From contig JAEINP010000001.1 in the NCBI GenBank assembly GCA_016342355.1, positions 166,661 to 230,660 of the forward strand: a stretch of DNA of 64,000 nucleotides, read 5' to 3'. The stretch is from Desulfatibacillum sp. GTDB lineage: Bacteria; Desulfobacterota; Desulfobacteria; Desulfobacterales; Desulfatibacillaceae. The position numbers and the translations under genes are program-made. The first letter of the stretch is position 1, and each line of letters begins with the position of its first letter. Under the pieces are notes generated by a model. It was not told the DNA's origin and did not search any database. It saw only the letters and a list, made by a program, of their open reading frames with translations. Below are positions 9,089 through 16,677 of the stretch, in pieces.

Positions 9089-9748
9089 TTATTCCTTGTC
9101 CTCTTTGATTCCTAAATATTCCTTGTTGTATACCGTCAAAAGCGCCATGGATAAAGGAACCAGCATGTCCGCCATTGCCACATACTTGGTGGGAATGCTG
9201 GCCACAATTTTCTGGCTCAATTGGGCGAGCATGTTGTTTAGAGAATCCAGGTTCACCGTGGGGTAAGGCTTGCCTTCCTCAAAACCCGACTCCCCGCAGG
9301 TATGGCCCTTACCGCCAATGGCCGTGGGGATGCCGTACAACCGGCAGGTGATGGGCCGCTGCTCATACATGATGCATTTGTCATCATCATCCAGCAAGGG
9401 ACACCGCACCCTCTCCCAGGCGATCTTGGAAAGGACCTCGTCGGTCTGCCGACCCTTTTGAGTGGCCTGGTAAGCCTCCTTCTTGATAACATGGATTTTG
9501 CGGTCCGCCCGGTCCGCCTTTTCCAAAAGCCTTTCTTTTTCCGGGCCTTCAAAGAGCCTGTTGAAATGGTGGTTGATGTACAGGGCTTCCACCAGACTCA
9601 GGTCGAACAGGGCGTAGCAGCAATCAGAACAACCTGGCTTGCATTTGACGCAGTCAGAGTGAGCTTCCGCAACTGTTTTGAAGGCCTTGTCCACGCCTTC
9701 CACTACTTTTTCGTACTCTGTGAATATCTTTGAAAGATCTAATTCCAT
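9089..9748 (-). CDS. YkgJ-type zinc/iron-chelating cysteine-cluster protein
   Basis: 219 residues from the third of three consecutive ATGs, the best spaced from GGAG (starts at 9751 and 9754 are possible). The cysteine cluster C33-x2-C36-x3-C40-x2-C43-C44 (CVKCKPGCSDCC) and the later CPLLDDDDKC and RPITCRLYG are the signature of the YkgJ/UPF0153 family, thought to bind an Fe-S cluster or zinc. First gene of the minus-strand run that ends in dsrAB. It is divergent from the ATP synthase genes across a 537-bp spacer. Biological role unknown. Confidence 0.8.
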   Translation of the reverse strand: MELDLSKIFTEYEKVVEGVDKAFKTVAEAHSDCVKCKPGCSDCCYALFDLSLVEALYINHHFNRLFEGPEKERLLEKADRADRKIHVIKKEAYQATQKGRQTDEVLSKIAWERVRCPLLDDDDKCIMYEQRPITCRLYGIPTAIGGKGHTCGESGFEEGKPYPTVNLDSLNNMLAQLSQKIVASIPTKYVAMADMLVPLSMALLTVYNKEYLGIKEDKE

Positions 9749-10285
9749 CATCATGCTCCATAAGTGTAATCCCGGATGGTCCGTGACAGACTGTCCGGGT
9801 TCGGGTTAAGCCCGAAACCTAAATTATGCCCGCAATCTCCCACATCGTCAAGGACTTCCACGGCATTAACCCACATTCAACAGCCTGTCCTCCCTCACCA
9901 CCACTTATCCTGTTCCCTGTTCAGGGTCCTTTCCAACAAGGAAACCCAGTCCTGGCGGGGAGCGGATGGATTCCCCCCTTGCCTTGAAGGAAAAAGAAGA
10001 ATGGTCCCCGTATTTCCGATTTGTATTTAGTGAAACTTGTACGAAGAATTAATATTTTAGTTTGACTGGTATTGACCCCCGCCGATATTTATACCTATAT
10101 AAACGTTTGACACAAGCGTTCCGGTCTGGTACTCACTTTCCCGGCGTGGAACCCGTACGCCCCAGGCTCGGGCCGATTTCAGCCCGGTTGAAGGCAAAAT
10201 TTTGTATTTTTTCGGCGTGGTACGGTTTGGTGACTCCTTGGCGAAATTCTTCAATTTCAAGAATAACAAACCTTGGGCTCAGGAT
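9749..10285. other. Divergent intergenic region between YkgJ gene and atp operon
   Basis: 537 bp without a credible gene. The short open frames here have no ribosome site or family resemblance. It contains a small inverted repeat TCGGG/CCCGA near 9800 and a promoter-like site before atpZ (listed separately). It should carry promoters for both divergent operons. Confidence 0.5.
10072..10101 (+). promoter_or_regulatory. Putative sigma70 promoter of the atp operon
   Basis: TTGACC at 10072-10077 and TATATA at 10096-10101 are separated by 18 bp in an AT-rich stretch about 185 bp before the chosen atpZ start. This is a pattern match only. Confidence 0.4.
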
Positions 10286-10528
10286 ATGACCATCGTCATG
10301 CAGTTGGGCCTGACCATGGTCGGCTGCATCGCCTTTTGTTTCTGGGTGGGGTATCGGGTGGACAAATGGATGGGGACGAAAGGTGTCTTCATCACCATTG
10401 GAACGCTTCTGGGTGTTTTCGGAGGCGCCAATGTCTGCTATCGCCAGATCATGGCTTTAACGGTTGAATCCGAGAAGGAGAAGGAAGGCGGGAAACCGCC
10501 GGAAGACAAGCTGGATGGAACAGGTTAA
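10286..10528 (+). CDS. atpZ: AtpZ/AtpI-like small membrane protein of F0F1 ATP synthase
   Basis: About 80 residues from the ATG at 10286. The frame also runs upstream to a TTG at 10202 without a convincing ribosome site, so the start is uncertain. Two membrane segments are linked by the hallmark GYRVDKWMGTKG, typical of AtpZ (GxxLDxxxGT). AtpZ-type proteins act with AtpI in ion handling or assembly of the c-ring. It is the first gene of an F0 operon and overlaps atpI by 14 bp. Confidence 0.75.
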   Translation: MTIVMQLGLTMVGCIAFCFWVGYRVDKWMGTKGVFITIGTLLGVFGGANVCYRQIMALTVESEKEKEGGKPPEDKLDGTG

Positions 10529-10889
10529 TGAGCTTCGCAAACGCTATTGCCCCAGGGCCCTGGCTCTGGCAGTCATAGCAGGGGCTATCCTGATTGTCCT
10601 GGACATGAAACCCATCGGCAGGGGAATCATCCTGGGAACCTTGGCCAGCATCCTCAACTTTCTTGTCATGAGCCATGCATTGCCTTTGGCGGTGCTAAAA
10701 AGCTCGGGCGGGGGCATGCTGCGCAGCCTGGGTTCGGTCCTGGTCCGTTATCTGCTCATGGCAGCGGCTCTTTTTGTGGGCTATCACTATGATGGCTATG
10801 ATTTTTTTGCCGTGGCCGGAGGGCTTTTTTCCGTGCAATTGGTTATCTTGGCGGATCATTTATACCAGGGAATACGGAAAAAAAACTAG
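10515..10889 (+). CDS. atpI: ATP synthase protein I (AtpI)
   Basis: 124 residues with four hydrophobic segments (about 14-30, 35-52, 68-85, 90-110) and a basic start, the size and layout of AtpI. AtpI assists assembly of the c-ring, notably in sodium-type enzymes. The ATG at 10515 lies within the end of atpZ, so translation is coupled. A longer in-frame start at 10464 would overlap atpZ heavily and is unlikely. Confidence 0.8.
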   Translation: MEQVNELRKRYCPRALALAVIAGAILIVLDMKPIGRGIILGTLASILNFLVMSHALPLAVLKSSGGGMLRSLGSVLVRYLLMAAALFVGYHYDGYDFFAVAGGLFSVQLVILADHLYQGIRKKN

Positions 10890-10983
10890 GTCATGGATGT
10901 TGAAATAAGGCAAAGCATGTGTTAGGAATGCGCGTCTTTTGGGGACGATTTGACGCTAAACTGAAGAAACGGGTTTGGAAATT

Positions 10984-11679
10984 ATGGAAGAACTTGGGAG
11001 AATACATCAGTTGCTTGTGCCGCTGACTGAAGGTTACACCATGACCTTCAACCTGGAAGTGATCCTCATGACCTGGATTGTCATCGGCATTCTACTCTTT
11101 TTCGGGTTTATGGCGGTCAAGAAACGCCATGTGGTTCCAGGCCCCATGCAGGTGGTGGGCGAGCTTTTTGTCAAGAATCTTTACGACTTGGCGGATGACG
11201 CCCTGGAAGAGGAATTGGGGAAAAAATACGCCCCCATGATTTGCGCCCTCTTTTTATTCCTGTGGATGAGCAACATGCTCGGACTTCTGCCGCCCATTCC
11301 CGGCATTCCGGAATTCGCCGAGCCCACCAAGGACCTGAACACCCCCCTGGGTCTGGGCCTTTTGGGTTTTGTCATCGCCCACGCCGCCGGGATCAAGGCC
11401 AAGGGATTCAAGGCCTATATCACAACCTATTTTGAACCCTTTGCCTTCATGATGCCCCTTAATCTTATCGGCGAACTGGCCAAGGTGGTTTCCATCTCCT
11501 TCCGTCTGTTCGGTAACATCATGGGCGGTTCTATTATTATCCTGGTGGTTTCCCACCTTACGTATTCCATTCTCATTCCCCCGGCCCTGTTCGGCTTTTT
11601 CGGGGTCTTTGTGGGTACCATCCAGGCCTTTGTGTTCACCATGCTTACAACGGTTTATATTTCTGTCCAGGTGAAATAG
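10984..11679 (+). CDS. atpB: F0 ATP synthase subunit a
   Basis: 231 residues from the ATG at 10984 (a TTG at 10975 is possible). Five to six membrane helices; the segment VSISFRLFGNIMGG carries the invariant arginine that faces the c-ring ion site, and the end TVYISVQVK is typical. Subunit a forms the ion half-channels in the membrane. Both c-type genes follow at once, the first after 2 bp. Confidence 0.95.
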   Translation: MEELGRIHQLLVPLTEGYTMTFNLEVILMTWIVIGILLFFGFMAVKKRHVVPGPMQVVGELFVKNLYDLADDALEEELGKKYAPMICALFLFLWMSNMLGLLPPIPGIPEFAEPTKDLNTPLGLGLLGFVIAHAAGIKAKGFKAYITTYFEPFAFMMPLNLIGELAKVVSISFRLFGNIMGGSIIILVVSHLTYSILIPPALFGFFGVFVGTIQAFVFTMLTTVYISVQVK

Positions 11680-11681
11680 TT

Positions 11682-12659
11682 ATGATTGATATTGCGACAT
11701 GGGCCAAGGTGGCCGCGTTGGTTGGAGGCGGATTTGCAATGGGCTTTGGAGCCATCGGAGCTGCGGTGGGCGAAGGTTACGCCGCCGCCAGCGCCAATGC
11801 CGCCATTTCCCGAAACCCTGAAGTCAGCGGCGATGTGTTCAAGACCATGCTGGTGGGACAGGCTGTGGCCGAGTCAGCGGCGATTTTCGCCCTGGTGGTC
11901 GCCATGCTTTTGGTTTTCGCCAATGCGGGGGAAAACGCCTCCTGGCTGAACGTTTCGGTTTATCTTTCCGCAGGCCTGTGTATGGGCCTGGGCGCCATCG
12001 GCTCCGGCATCGGCTCGGGTTTTCCCGCCGGCGCAGCCTGTGAAGGCACCGCGCGCCAGCCGGAGACAGGTGGACGACTGGTGACCAATATGCTCATCGG
12101 CTCCGCCGTATGCCAGACCCCGGCGATTTTCGCCCTGGTGGTCTCCTTTATCCTCATGTTCACCAATTTCTCGGACAGGCCGGTCAACCCCACATGGGCC
12201 GCTATTTTGGGCGCAGGACTGGCCTCGGGTCTGGGCGCCATAGGCTCCGGTCTGGGCGGAGGCCTGGTCGCCCAGGCAAGTTGCGAGGGAGTGGCCCGTA
12301 AGCCCGAATGCGCGAGCACCGTGACCAACGTCATGCTCCTGGGCCAGGCGGTTACCCAGACCACAGCCATTTACGGCATGCTGGTCTCTTTTATTCTCAT
12401 GTTTAAAACCTTTGACCCCGCAGGAACCACCATCGCCCCTGCCGCAGCTCTGCTCTCCGCAGGTATTTGCATGGGCATCGGCGCCATTGGCCCGGGTGTG
12501 GGGGAAGGTTTTGCAGCCCAAAGCGCTGTGGGCTGGATTGCCAGGAACGAAAACGCTACTGCGGAACTGACCCGTACCATGCTGGTGGGTCAGGCCGTCG
12601 CCGAATCTACGGGCATCTATGCCCTGGTGGTGGCGCTAGTATTGATATTTGTTGTTTAA
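11682..12659 (+). CDS. Fourfold c-subunit: four fused hairpins, two without ion-binding glutamate
   Basis: 325 residues, four times a normal c subunit. Each quarter is a c-type hairpin (eight membrane helices) with a G-rich first helix and a second helix like VGQAVAES. Hairpin 1 (1-80) has Glu-31 in helix 1 and Glu-64/Ser-65 in helix 2; hairpin 4 (about 250-325) has Glu-275 and Glu-308/Ser-309. In hairpin 2 the positions are Ser-112 and Gln-145/Thr-146, and in hairpin 3 Gly-193 and Gln-226/Thr-227, so the central hairpins lack the ion-carrying carboxylate. Acetobacterium woodii has a fused V-type-like c1 beside F-type c subunits, the nearest known case. If built into the ring it would lower ions per turn. 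It lies between atpB (2 bp) and a normal c gene (30 bp). Confidence 0.9.
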   Translation: MIDIATWAKVAALVGGGFAMGFGAIGAAVGEGYAAASANAAISRNPEVSGDVFKTMLVGQAVAESAAIFALVVAMLLVFANAGENASWLNVSVYLSAGLCMGLGAIGSGIGSGFPAGAACEGTARQPETGGRLVTNMLIGSAVCQTPAIFALVVSFILMFTNFSDRPVNPTWAAILGAGLASGLGAIGSGLGGGLVAQASCEGVARKPECASTVTNVMLLGQAVTQTTAIYGMLVSFILMFKTFDPAGTTIAPAAALLSAGICMGIGAIGPGVGEGFAAQSAVGWIARNENATAELTRTMLVGQAVAESTGIYALVVALVLIFVV

Positions 12660-12689
12660 TTCATATTCATTTTTTCAGGAGGTAGGCAA

Positions 12690-12938
12690 ATGGCGATTGA
12701 AGGTGCAGACATCATCAAAGCAGCAGGTCTTTTGGGCGCTGGTATTTCCATGGGTTTGGGAGCAATCGGGCCTGGCGTCGGTGAAGGTATGGCGGCAGCC
12801 AAGGCATGTGAAGCTATCGGACGTAATCCTAAGGAAGCAGGTCTCCTGACCCGTACCATGCTGGTGGGCCAGGCCGTTTCCGAATCCACGGGTATTTACT
12901 CCCTGGTTATCGCGCTCCTTTTGCTCTTTGTGGTTTAA
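12690..12938 (+). CDS. atpE: F0 ATP synthase subunit c, two-carboxylate sodium type
   Basis: A normal single-hairpin c subunit of 82 residues after an ideal AGGAGGT site. The ion-site residues fall on the same numbers as in Ilyobacter and Fusobacterium: Glu-32 in helix 1 (GVGEG), and Val-63, Glu-65, Ser-66, Thr-67 and Tyr-70 in helix 2 (AVSESTGIY). Gln-32 is the usual sodium form; Glu-32 with Glu-65 is the two-carboxylate sodium motif described for Fusobacterium nucleatum. I infer sodium binding. It lies downstream of the fourfold c gene and 15 bp before b'. Confidence 0.95.
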   Translation: MAIEGADIIKAAGLLGAGISMGLGAIGPGVGEGMAAAKACEAIGRNPKEAGLLTRTMLVGQAVSESTGIYSLVIALLLLFVV

Positions 12939-12953
12939 TACGGGGAAGAATCC

Positions 12954-13406
12954 ATGGAAGTTGTCAGCAATATCGCCTTGATCAGCATTAATGAAACGCT
13001 GTTTGTCCAGGTGATTTCTTTCCTGATCTTCCTTTTCATAGCCAAACGGTTCATTTTCAACCCCCTGCTGGACTCCATGGGCGAACGGGATTCCCAAATC
13101 ACGGGCGCCAAGGACGACATAGCCCGTGTGAAATCGGAAATGGACCAAATGGCGGACCAGCTTGCCAGGCACGAAGCAGAAGCCAGGAGCAAGGCCATGG
13201 ACCTGAAAAAGGACCTGGAAGAACAAGGGAAAAAAGAAGCATTGGATATTGTGAGGGCTGCCCGGAAAGACATTGAAGGTATGCGCGATGAAGCCGCCAA
13301 ACTGGTGGACGAACAAATCGCCCAGGCCCGCACTTTTTTCAAGGCTGAATCTCAGACATTGAGCGTCAGCATTATGGAAAGCCTGTTGGGAAGAAAGGTT
13401 TCCTGA
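12954..13406 (+). CDS. F0 ATP synthase subunit b' (first b-type stator subunit)
   Basis: 150 residues: one N-terminal membrane helix (about 15-33), then the b-type motif FNPLLDSMGERDSQI and a long charged coiled coil to the end. This is the shape of F0 b/b' stator subunits that link the membrane sector to F1. The presence of a second, different b gene downstream identifies the pair as b' and b. Start ATG at 12954 after GGGGAAGAA. The spacer to the next gene is unusually long for this operon. Confidence 0.9.
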   Translation: MEVVSNIALISINETLFVQVISFLIFLFIAKRFIFNPLLDSMGERDSQITGAKDDIARVKSEMDQMADQLARHEAEARSKAMDLKKDLEEQGKKEALDIVRAARKDIEGMRDEAAKLVDEQIAQARTFFKAESQTLSVSIMESLLGRKVS

Positions 13407-13570
13407 TAGAAACCGCCTTCCCCGGCTGCGCCGGCGCAAGGAAGGATATGACGGGCCAGGCATGATCCGGGTCTATTCACCGAGCCTTATTCGGCTGTTC
13501 CAGAGCAGGGGGTTACTCTAAAACCCGCCTGGAACGATTGCAACAAGGCCCATTGGTATTGGAGAGGCTG
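13407..13570 (+). other. b'-b spacer with two hairpins
   Basis: 164 bp inside the operon. CCTTCC(CCGGCTGCGCCGG)CGCAAGGAAGG at 13416-13445 folds into a nested stem. A second one pairs TTCCAG with CTGGAA around GGGTT/AACCC between about 13498 and 13533. Neither is followed by a T-run. They may stabilise or process the message and so set b' and b levels. Confidence 0.45.
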
Positions 13571-14140
13571 ATGAAACATTCGGCACAAAAGATCGGGCTG
13601 TTCGCAGGAGTGTTTACCCTGTTTTTTGTAGCGAACGCCTTTGCAGCAGAAACCGCAAGCTGGCGCCCTACCTATGACTTTGTCATGCGGTGGGTCAACT
13701 TTGGCATTATTGTGCTCCTGGTCGCCAAATACGGGTGGGGTCCCCTTACCCGGTGGCTTAGGGGGCAGGGTGACGAAGTTGCGGCCCAGCTTAAGGATAT
13801 GGAAGAAAAAAAGCAGGCGATCCTGGAAAAAATGACCGAAACCAAGGACCAGATCCAACAGCGCGCCCAATACCTGGAGGATCTCATGGACAGGACTACG
13901 GAAGCCGCCAAGCAGGATAAGGTCCGGATCGTGGAACTGGCCAAAGCAGAGGGCGCCCAGATGATCCAGGACGCCAAACACCGGGCCGATAACCAGATTA
14001 TGGAAGCCAGGAATAATTTTCGGGCCGATCTTATTGAAGAAGCCGTGGATCTGGCAGCGCAAAAATTACCGGAAATCATTTCGGCCGAAGACGAAAACCG
14101 GATTCAGGAAAATTACCTGACCAAAGCCTTGCAGCAATAG
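13571..14140 (+). CDS. atpF: F0 ATP synthase subunit b
   Basis: 189 residues from the ATG at 13571 (GGAG upstream; the open frame reaches to 13538). It begins with a signal-like hydrophobic stretch ending ANAFAAET, as in deltaproteobacterial b subunits, then the true membrane helix (about 38-55, MRWVNFGIIVLLVAKYG) and a long charged coiled coil. It is the last F0 gene; none of the F1 genes (delta, alpha, gamma, beta, epsilon) follow, and a terminator and a convergent gene come next. Confidence 0.9.
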   Translation: MKHSAQKIGLFAGVFTLFFVANAFAAETASWRPTYDFVMRWVNFGIIVLLVAKYGWGPLTRWLRGQGDEVAAQLKDMEEKKQAILEKMTETKDQIQQRAQYLEDLMDRTTEAAKQDKVRIVELAKAEGAQMIQDAKHRADNQIMEARNNFRADLIEEAVDLAAQKLPEIISAEDENRIQENYLTKALQQ

Positions 14141-14195
14141 GCAGGTTTTTAGTTAGCAATTCCAAGGGGAGCTTTCCCCCCTTTCGAATACGGAT

Positions 14196-14227
14196 AAAAG
14201 GCTCCTCCCAACAGGGTGGGGCCTTTT
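14196..14227. terminator. Bidirectional terminator between atpF and the GNAT gene
   Basis: AAAAGGCTCCTCCC and GGGTGGGGCCTTTT form a near-perfect stem with a five-base loop and T/A runs on both sides. It lies between two convergent genes and can serve both. Confidence 0.75.
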
Positions 14228-14250
14228 GCCGTTGGCCCATTCCATAAAGG

Positions 14251-15258
14251 CTAAACCACGTCAGTGTCCCCCAGGCTAAGCCACCATCGGGAGTCGTCAA
14301 GCCATTTGGTTTCACCCACAAACCTCCCGGCCAAATGAAAAACCTTCGGAGCGATCCTTTGCGGCACTGCGTAAAAGCCCCATTGGCTTGCCTGCCTGTC
14401 CAGGCTACGCGGGAACAAGGCCACGGCCATGGCGCAGCCTCTAAGCGCCCCATAGTCCCTGACAGCCGTTGCAAGGCCGTCCATGGTCTTGGGGTCCAGT
14501 ATGGGAAAACTATCCACCAGGGAGCAAACCCGGACCCCGGAAATCGTTTGGAACCGCAGGACAAAGTAACCCTGGAGCCGGTTTTCTAAAAACACGCCAA
14601 AGGGCTCATACTCAAATCCGGCAACCCCCAAATACCGCCATTGCAGGTAAGCACGGTCCCTAACCTGGATGATCCCGGTTTGGGGCTTATGCTCCCGCCA
14701 CAATTGATCAAACTCAGGGCCGAATTCCATGATAGGCTTGGCTTCAACTCCTTTGCCCAAATACAGGGGACGCCTTTCTTTTCGCCGATCACCCAAGAGC
14801 GCTGAAACTTTGGGCAGGGTGATCCGAGCCAAAAAACACCCCGCACTTTGCCACCCCAGTTTTTTGGTAAAACCGGGCATGGAATTCTCGTTGGGAAAAC
14901 CCCACACAGAATGAATTCCGTGATTGATTTCCATGTCCTCATAAACGAGATTGGCCAGGCTCACGAAAATCCTCTGCCTGTGATAATCCGGATGGACCAT
15001 GGTGTCGCAGGAGTAGCCGCAAAGGATCTCTTCCCCATCCACCAACATGCGCACCGGTATGGCCGCATATTGCCCAACGATATCGCCCCTATCCTCCGCA
15101 AGCATGATAAACCCGGGGCCTGCGGGATTGCACTGGAATTGCCAGCGCCAAGTATCCAAAAGGGCGCGAACCGGGTCCACCTGTCCGAAAACCGCCCGGC
15201 GGAGCTTTAGAATTTCGTGTTCATCCCCTTGTTGGTATGGTCGGGCCTGCCATGTCAT
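14251..15258 (-). CDS. GNAT-family N-acetyltransferase
   Basis: 335 residues from the ATG at 15258 with GGAGAG upstream. The N-terminal half has the GNAT fold: substrate strip, IVGQYAAIPVRM, then SCDTMVHPDYHRQRIFVSLA at the acetyl-CoA site (residues about 76-95) and a YEDMEINHGIHSVWGFPNE strand resembling FemAB/GNAT fusions. The C-terminal half is a second, degenerate GNAT-like domain. It probably acylates an amino sugar or metabolite. Last gene of the ChbG/radical SAM operon, 66 bp after the radical SAM gene. Confidence 0.7.
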   Translation of the reverse strand: MTWQARPYQQGDEHEILKLRRAVFGQVDPVRALLDTWRWQFQCNPAGPGFIMLAEDRGDIVGQYAAIPVRMLVDGEEILCGYSCDTMVHPDYHRQRIFVSLANLVYEDMEINHGIHSVWGFPNENSMPGFTKKLGWQSAGCFLARITLPKVSALLGDRRKERRPLYLGKGVEAKPIMEFGPEFDQLWREHKPQTGIIQVRDRAYLQWRYLGVAGFEYEPFGVFLENRLQGYFVLRFQTISGVRVCSLVDSFPILDPKTMDGLATAVRDYGALRGCAMAVALFPRSLDRQASQWGFYAVPQRIAPKVFHLAGRFVGETKWLDDSRWWLSLGDTDVV

Positions 15259-15324
15259 GATTTGGTCTCTCCAATGAATGGCGGCAAAGTGCCTGTCAAT
15301 ATCCAATTGAGTGCAAAGTCATAC

Positions 15325-16677
15325 TTAATGCAGGATACTGCCAATGGATTTTATGGCATCCATGCCTACCCTGAACAAAGGTCCGGGGCGCAAATAAAAA
15401 CGAAAATAGGCTCTGTGAAGGACCTTTTTCAGCAAAATTAACTCGTGATCAAAATAATTGTAGTGAGGATACTGGTGCGCAGGAAAATCGCCTATATTCA
15501 GGCCGCATTGTTCAGCCAGTCCAGTTCCCGGAAAGGGAACAATCAGATGAAAGGCCGCATAGGTTGGATTCAGGCTTAAGGATAATTTAATAGTCTCCTC
15601 CATTTCATAGGGAAGTTCCCCGGGGAATCCAAAATTCATGAATAAAGCGGTCCTAATCCGGTGTTTCCTGCATAGCCTGAGCGCTTTGTGGCAGTCCTCA
15701 ACCAGAATCCCCTTGCCTGTTTGTTTGAGAATTCGGTCCGCGCCTGCCTCCACCCCAAAATGGATGAGGCTGCAACCGGATTTAGCCATGATAGCGGCCA
15801 GGTCCTCATCCATGTCTGTAACCCGGGTCTGGCAGCACCAGTTTATGAAAATCCCCCGGTCCAGCAACCCCTGGCAAAAGGCCAGGACAAATTTTTTATT
15901 GATGGCGAATTCCAGATCCATGAAATAAATGTTTTTCATCCCATGGGTGCGCACCGCCCATTGGACCTCATCAAGAAAGCGCTCCACCTTTTTTCTTCGA
16001 ACCTGTCTGCCGTACATGCCCATGTAACAAAAATTGCATTTGCCCGGACACCCACGGGAAGCCTCGAGAATTCCAAAGGGTTTTCCCATCACGGGAAAAT
16101 AATGGTAAGCCTTCATGGGGAGCAAATGAAAGGCAGGATAGGGCAGGGCATCCAGGTTTTTCATATAGCCCCTGGAAGGCGAATGCCTCAGTTCATCCTG
16201 CTCCAGCCATGCTAGGCCGGGTATGTCCGTAAATTTTTCAGGGGTAGGGCATAAGGCCATTTCAAGCATGGTTTGCTCGGGTTCGCTCAAAATTGCCGCC
16301 CTGGCGCCCGACTCCTTCAAAATGGCTGCGGGCCTCTCCGTCACATGAGACCCTAGGATAAACAGTTTGTCTTTGTCTATATGCCGGAGGGCGTCAAAAA
16401 AAAAGCTGATGTCCAGGGAAGGGCATTGCCACCGGTCATAGGGCGTAGACGTGATGAAAACCGCATTGTACCGGCCCGCGATGCGACCGACTTCCCGAGG
16501 ACTCAATCCTTCCACCTGATTGTCCAGAATGCGGACTTCCAGGCCATCCCGCTCCATCATGGCCCCCGCCAAAGCCAGGGACAGGGGCGGCCACAACCTC
16601 TTGAATTGCCGCTGCTTTTGGTTCTTGATCCCGGTCCAATCCGGGTTGATGAGCAAAATTCGCCGATTTTCCATCAT
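15325..16677 (-). CDS. B12-binding-type radical SAM protein
   Basis: 450 residues. The N-terminal 165 residues form a Rossmann-like domain of the cobalamin-binding kind, but I see no DxHxxG motif, so it may bind B12 base-off without a His ligand or not at all. The radical SAM core starts at about 203 with RGCPGKCNFC (Cys-210, 214, 217 of CxxxCxxC) and continues with GVEAG and FPGE motifs, as in BchE/HpnP-like enzymes. The start ATG overlaps the stop of the deacetylase gene in an ATGA. Substrate unknown; a methyl transfer or ring rearrangement on a sugar or lipid is plausible. Confidence 0.8.
   Translation of the reverse strand: MMENRRILLINPDWTGIKNQKQRQFKRLWPPLSLALAGAMMERDGLEVRILDNQVEGLSPREVGRIAGRYNAVFITSTPYDRWQCPSLDISFFFDALRHIDKDKLFILGSHVTERPAAILKESGARAAILSEPEQTMLEMALCPTPEKFTDIPGLAWLEQDELRHSPSRGYMKNLDALPYPAFHLLPMKAYHYFPVMGKPFGILEASRGCPGKCNFCYMGMYGRQVRRKKVERFLDEVQWAVRTHGMKNIYFMDLEFAINKKFVLAFCQGLLDRGIFINWCCQTRVTDMDEDLAAIMAKSGCSLIHFGVEAGADRILKQTGKGILVEDCHKALRLCRKHRIRTALFMNFGFPGELPYEMEETIKLSLSLNPTYAAFHLIVPFPGTGLAEQCGLNIGDFPAHQYPHYNYFDHELILLKKVLHRAYFRFYLRPGPLFRVGMDAIKSIGSILH

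Noticed and set aside
9776..10030. 84-residue plus-strand frame between ykgJ and atpZ
   Set aside because: Ser/Pro-rich, no family resemblance, no ribosome site; it lies in a promoter region.
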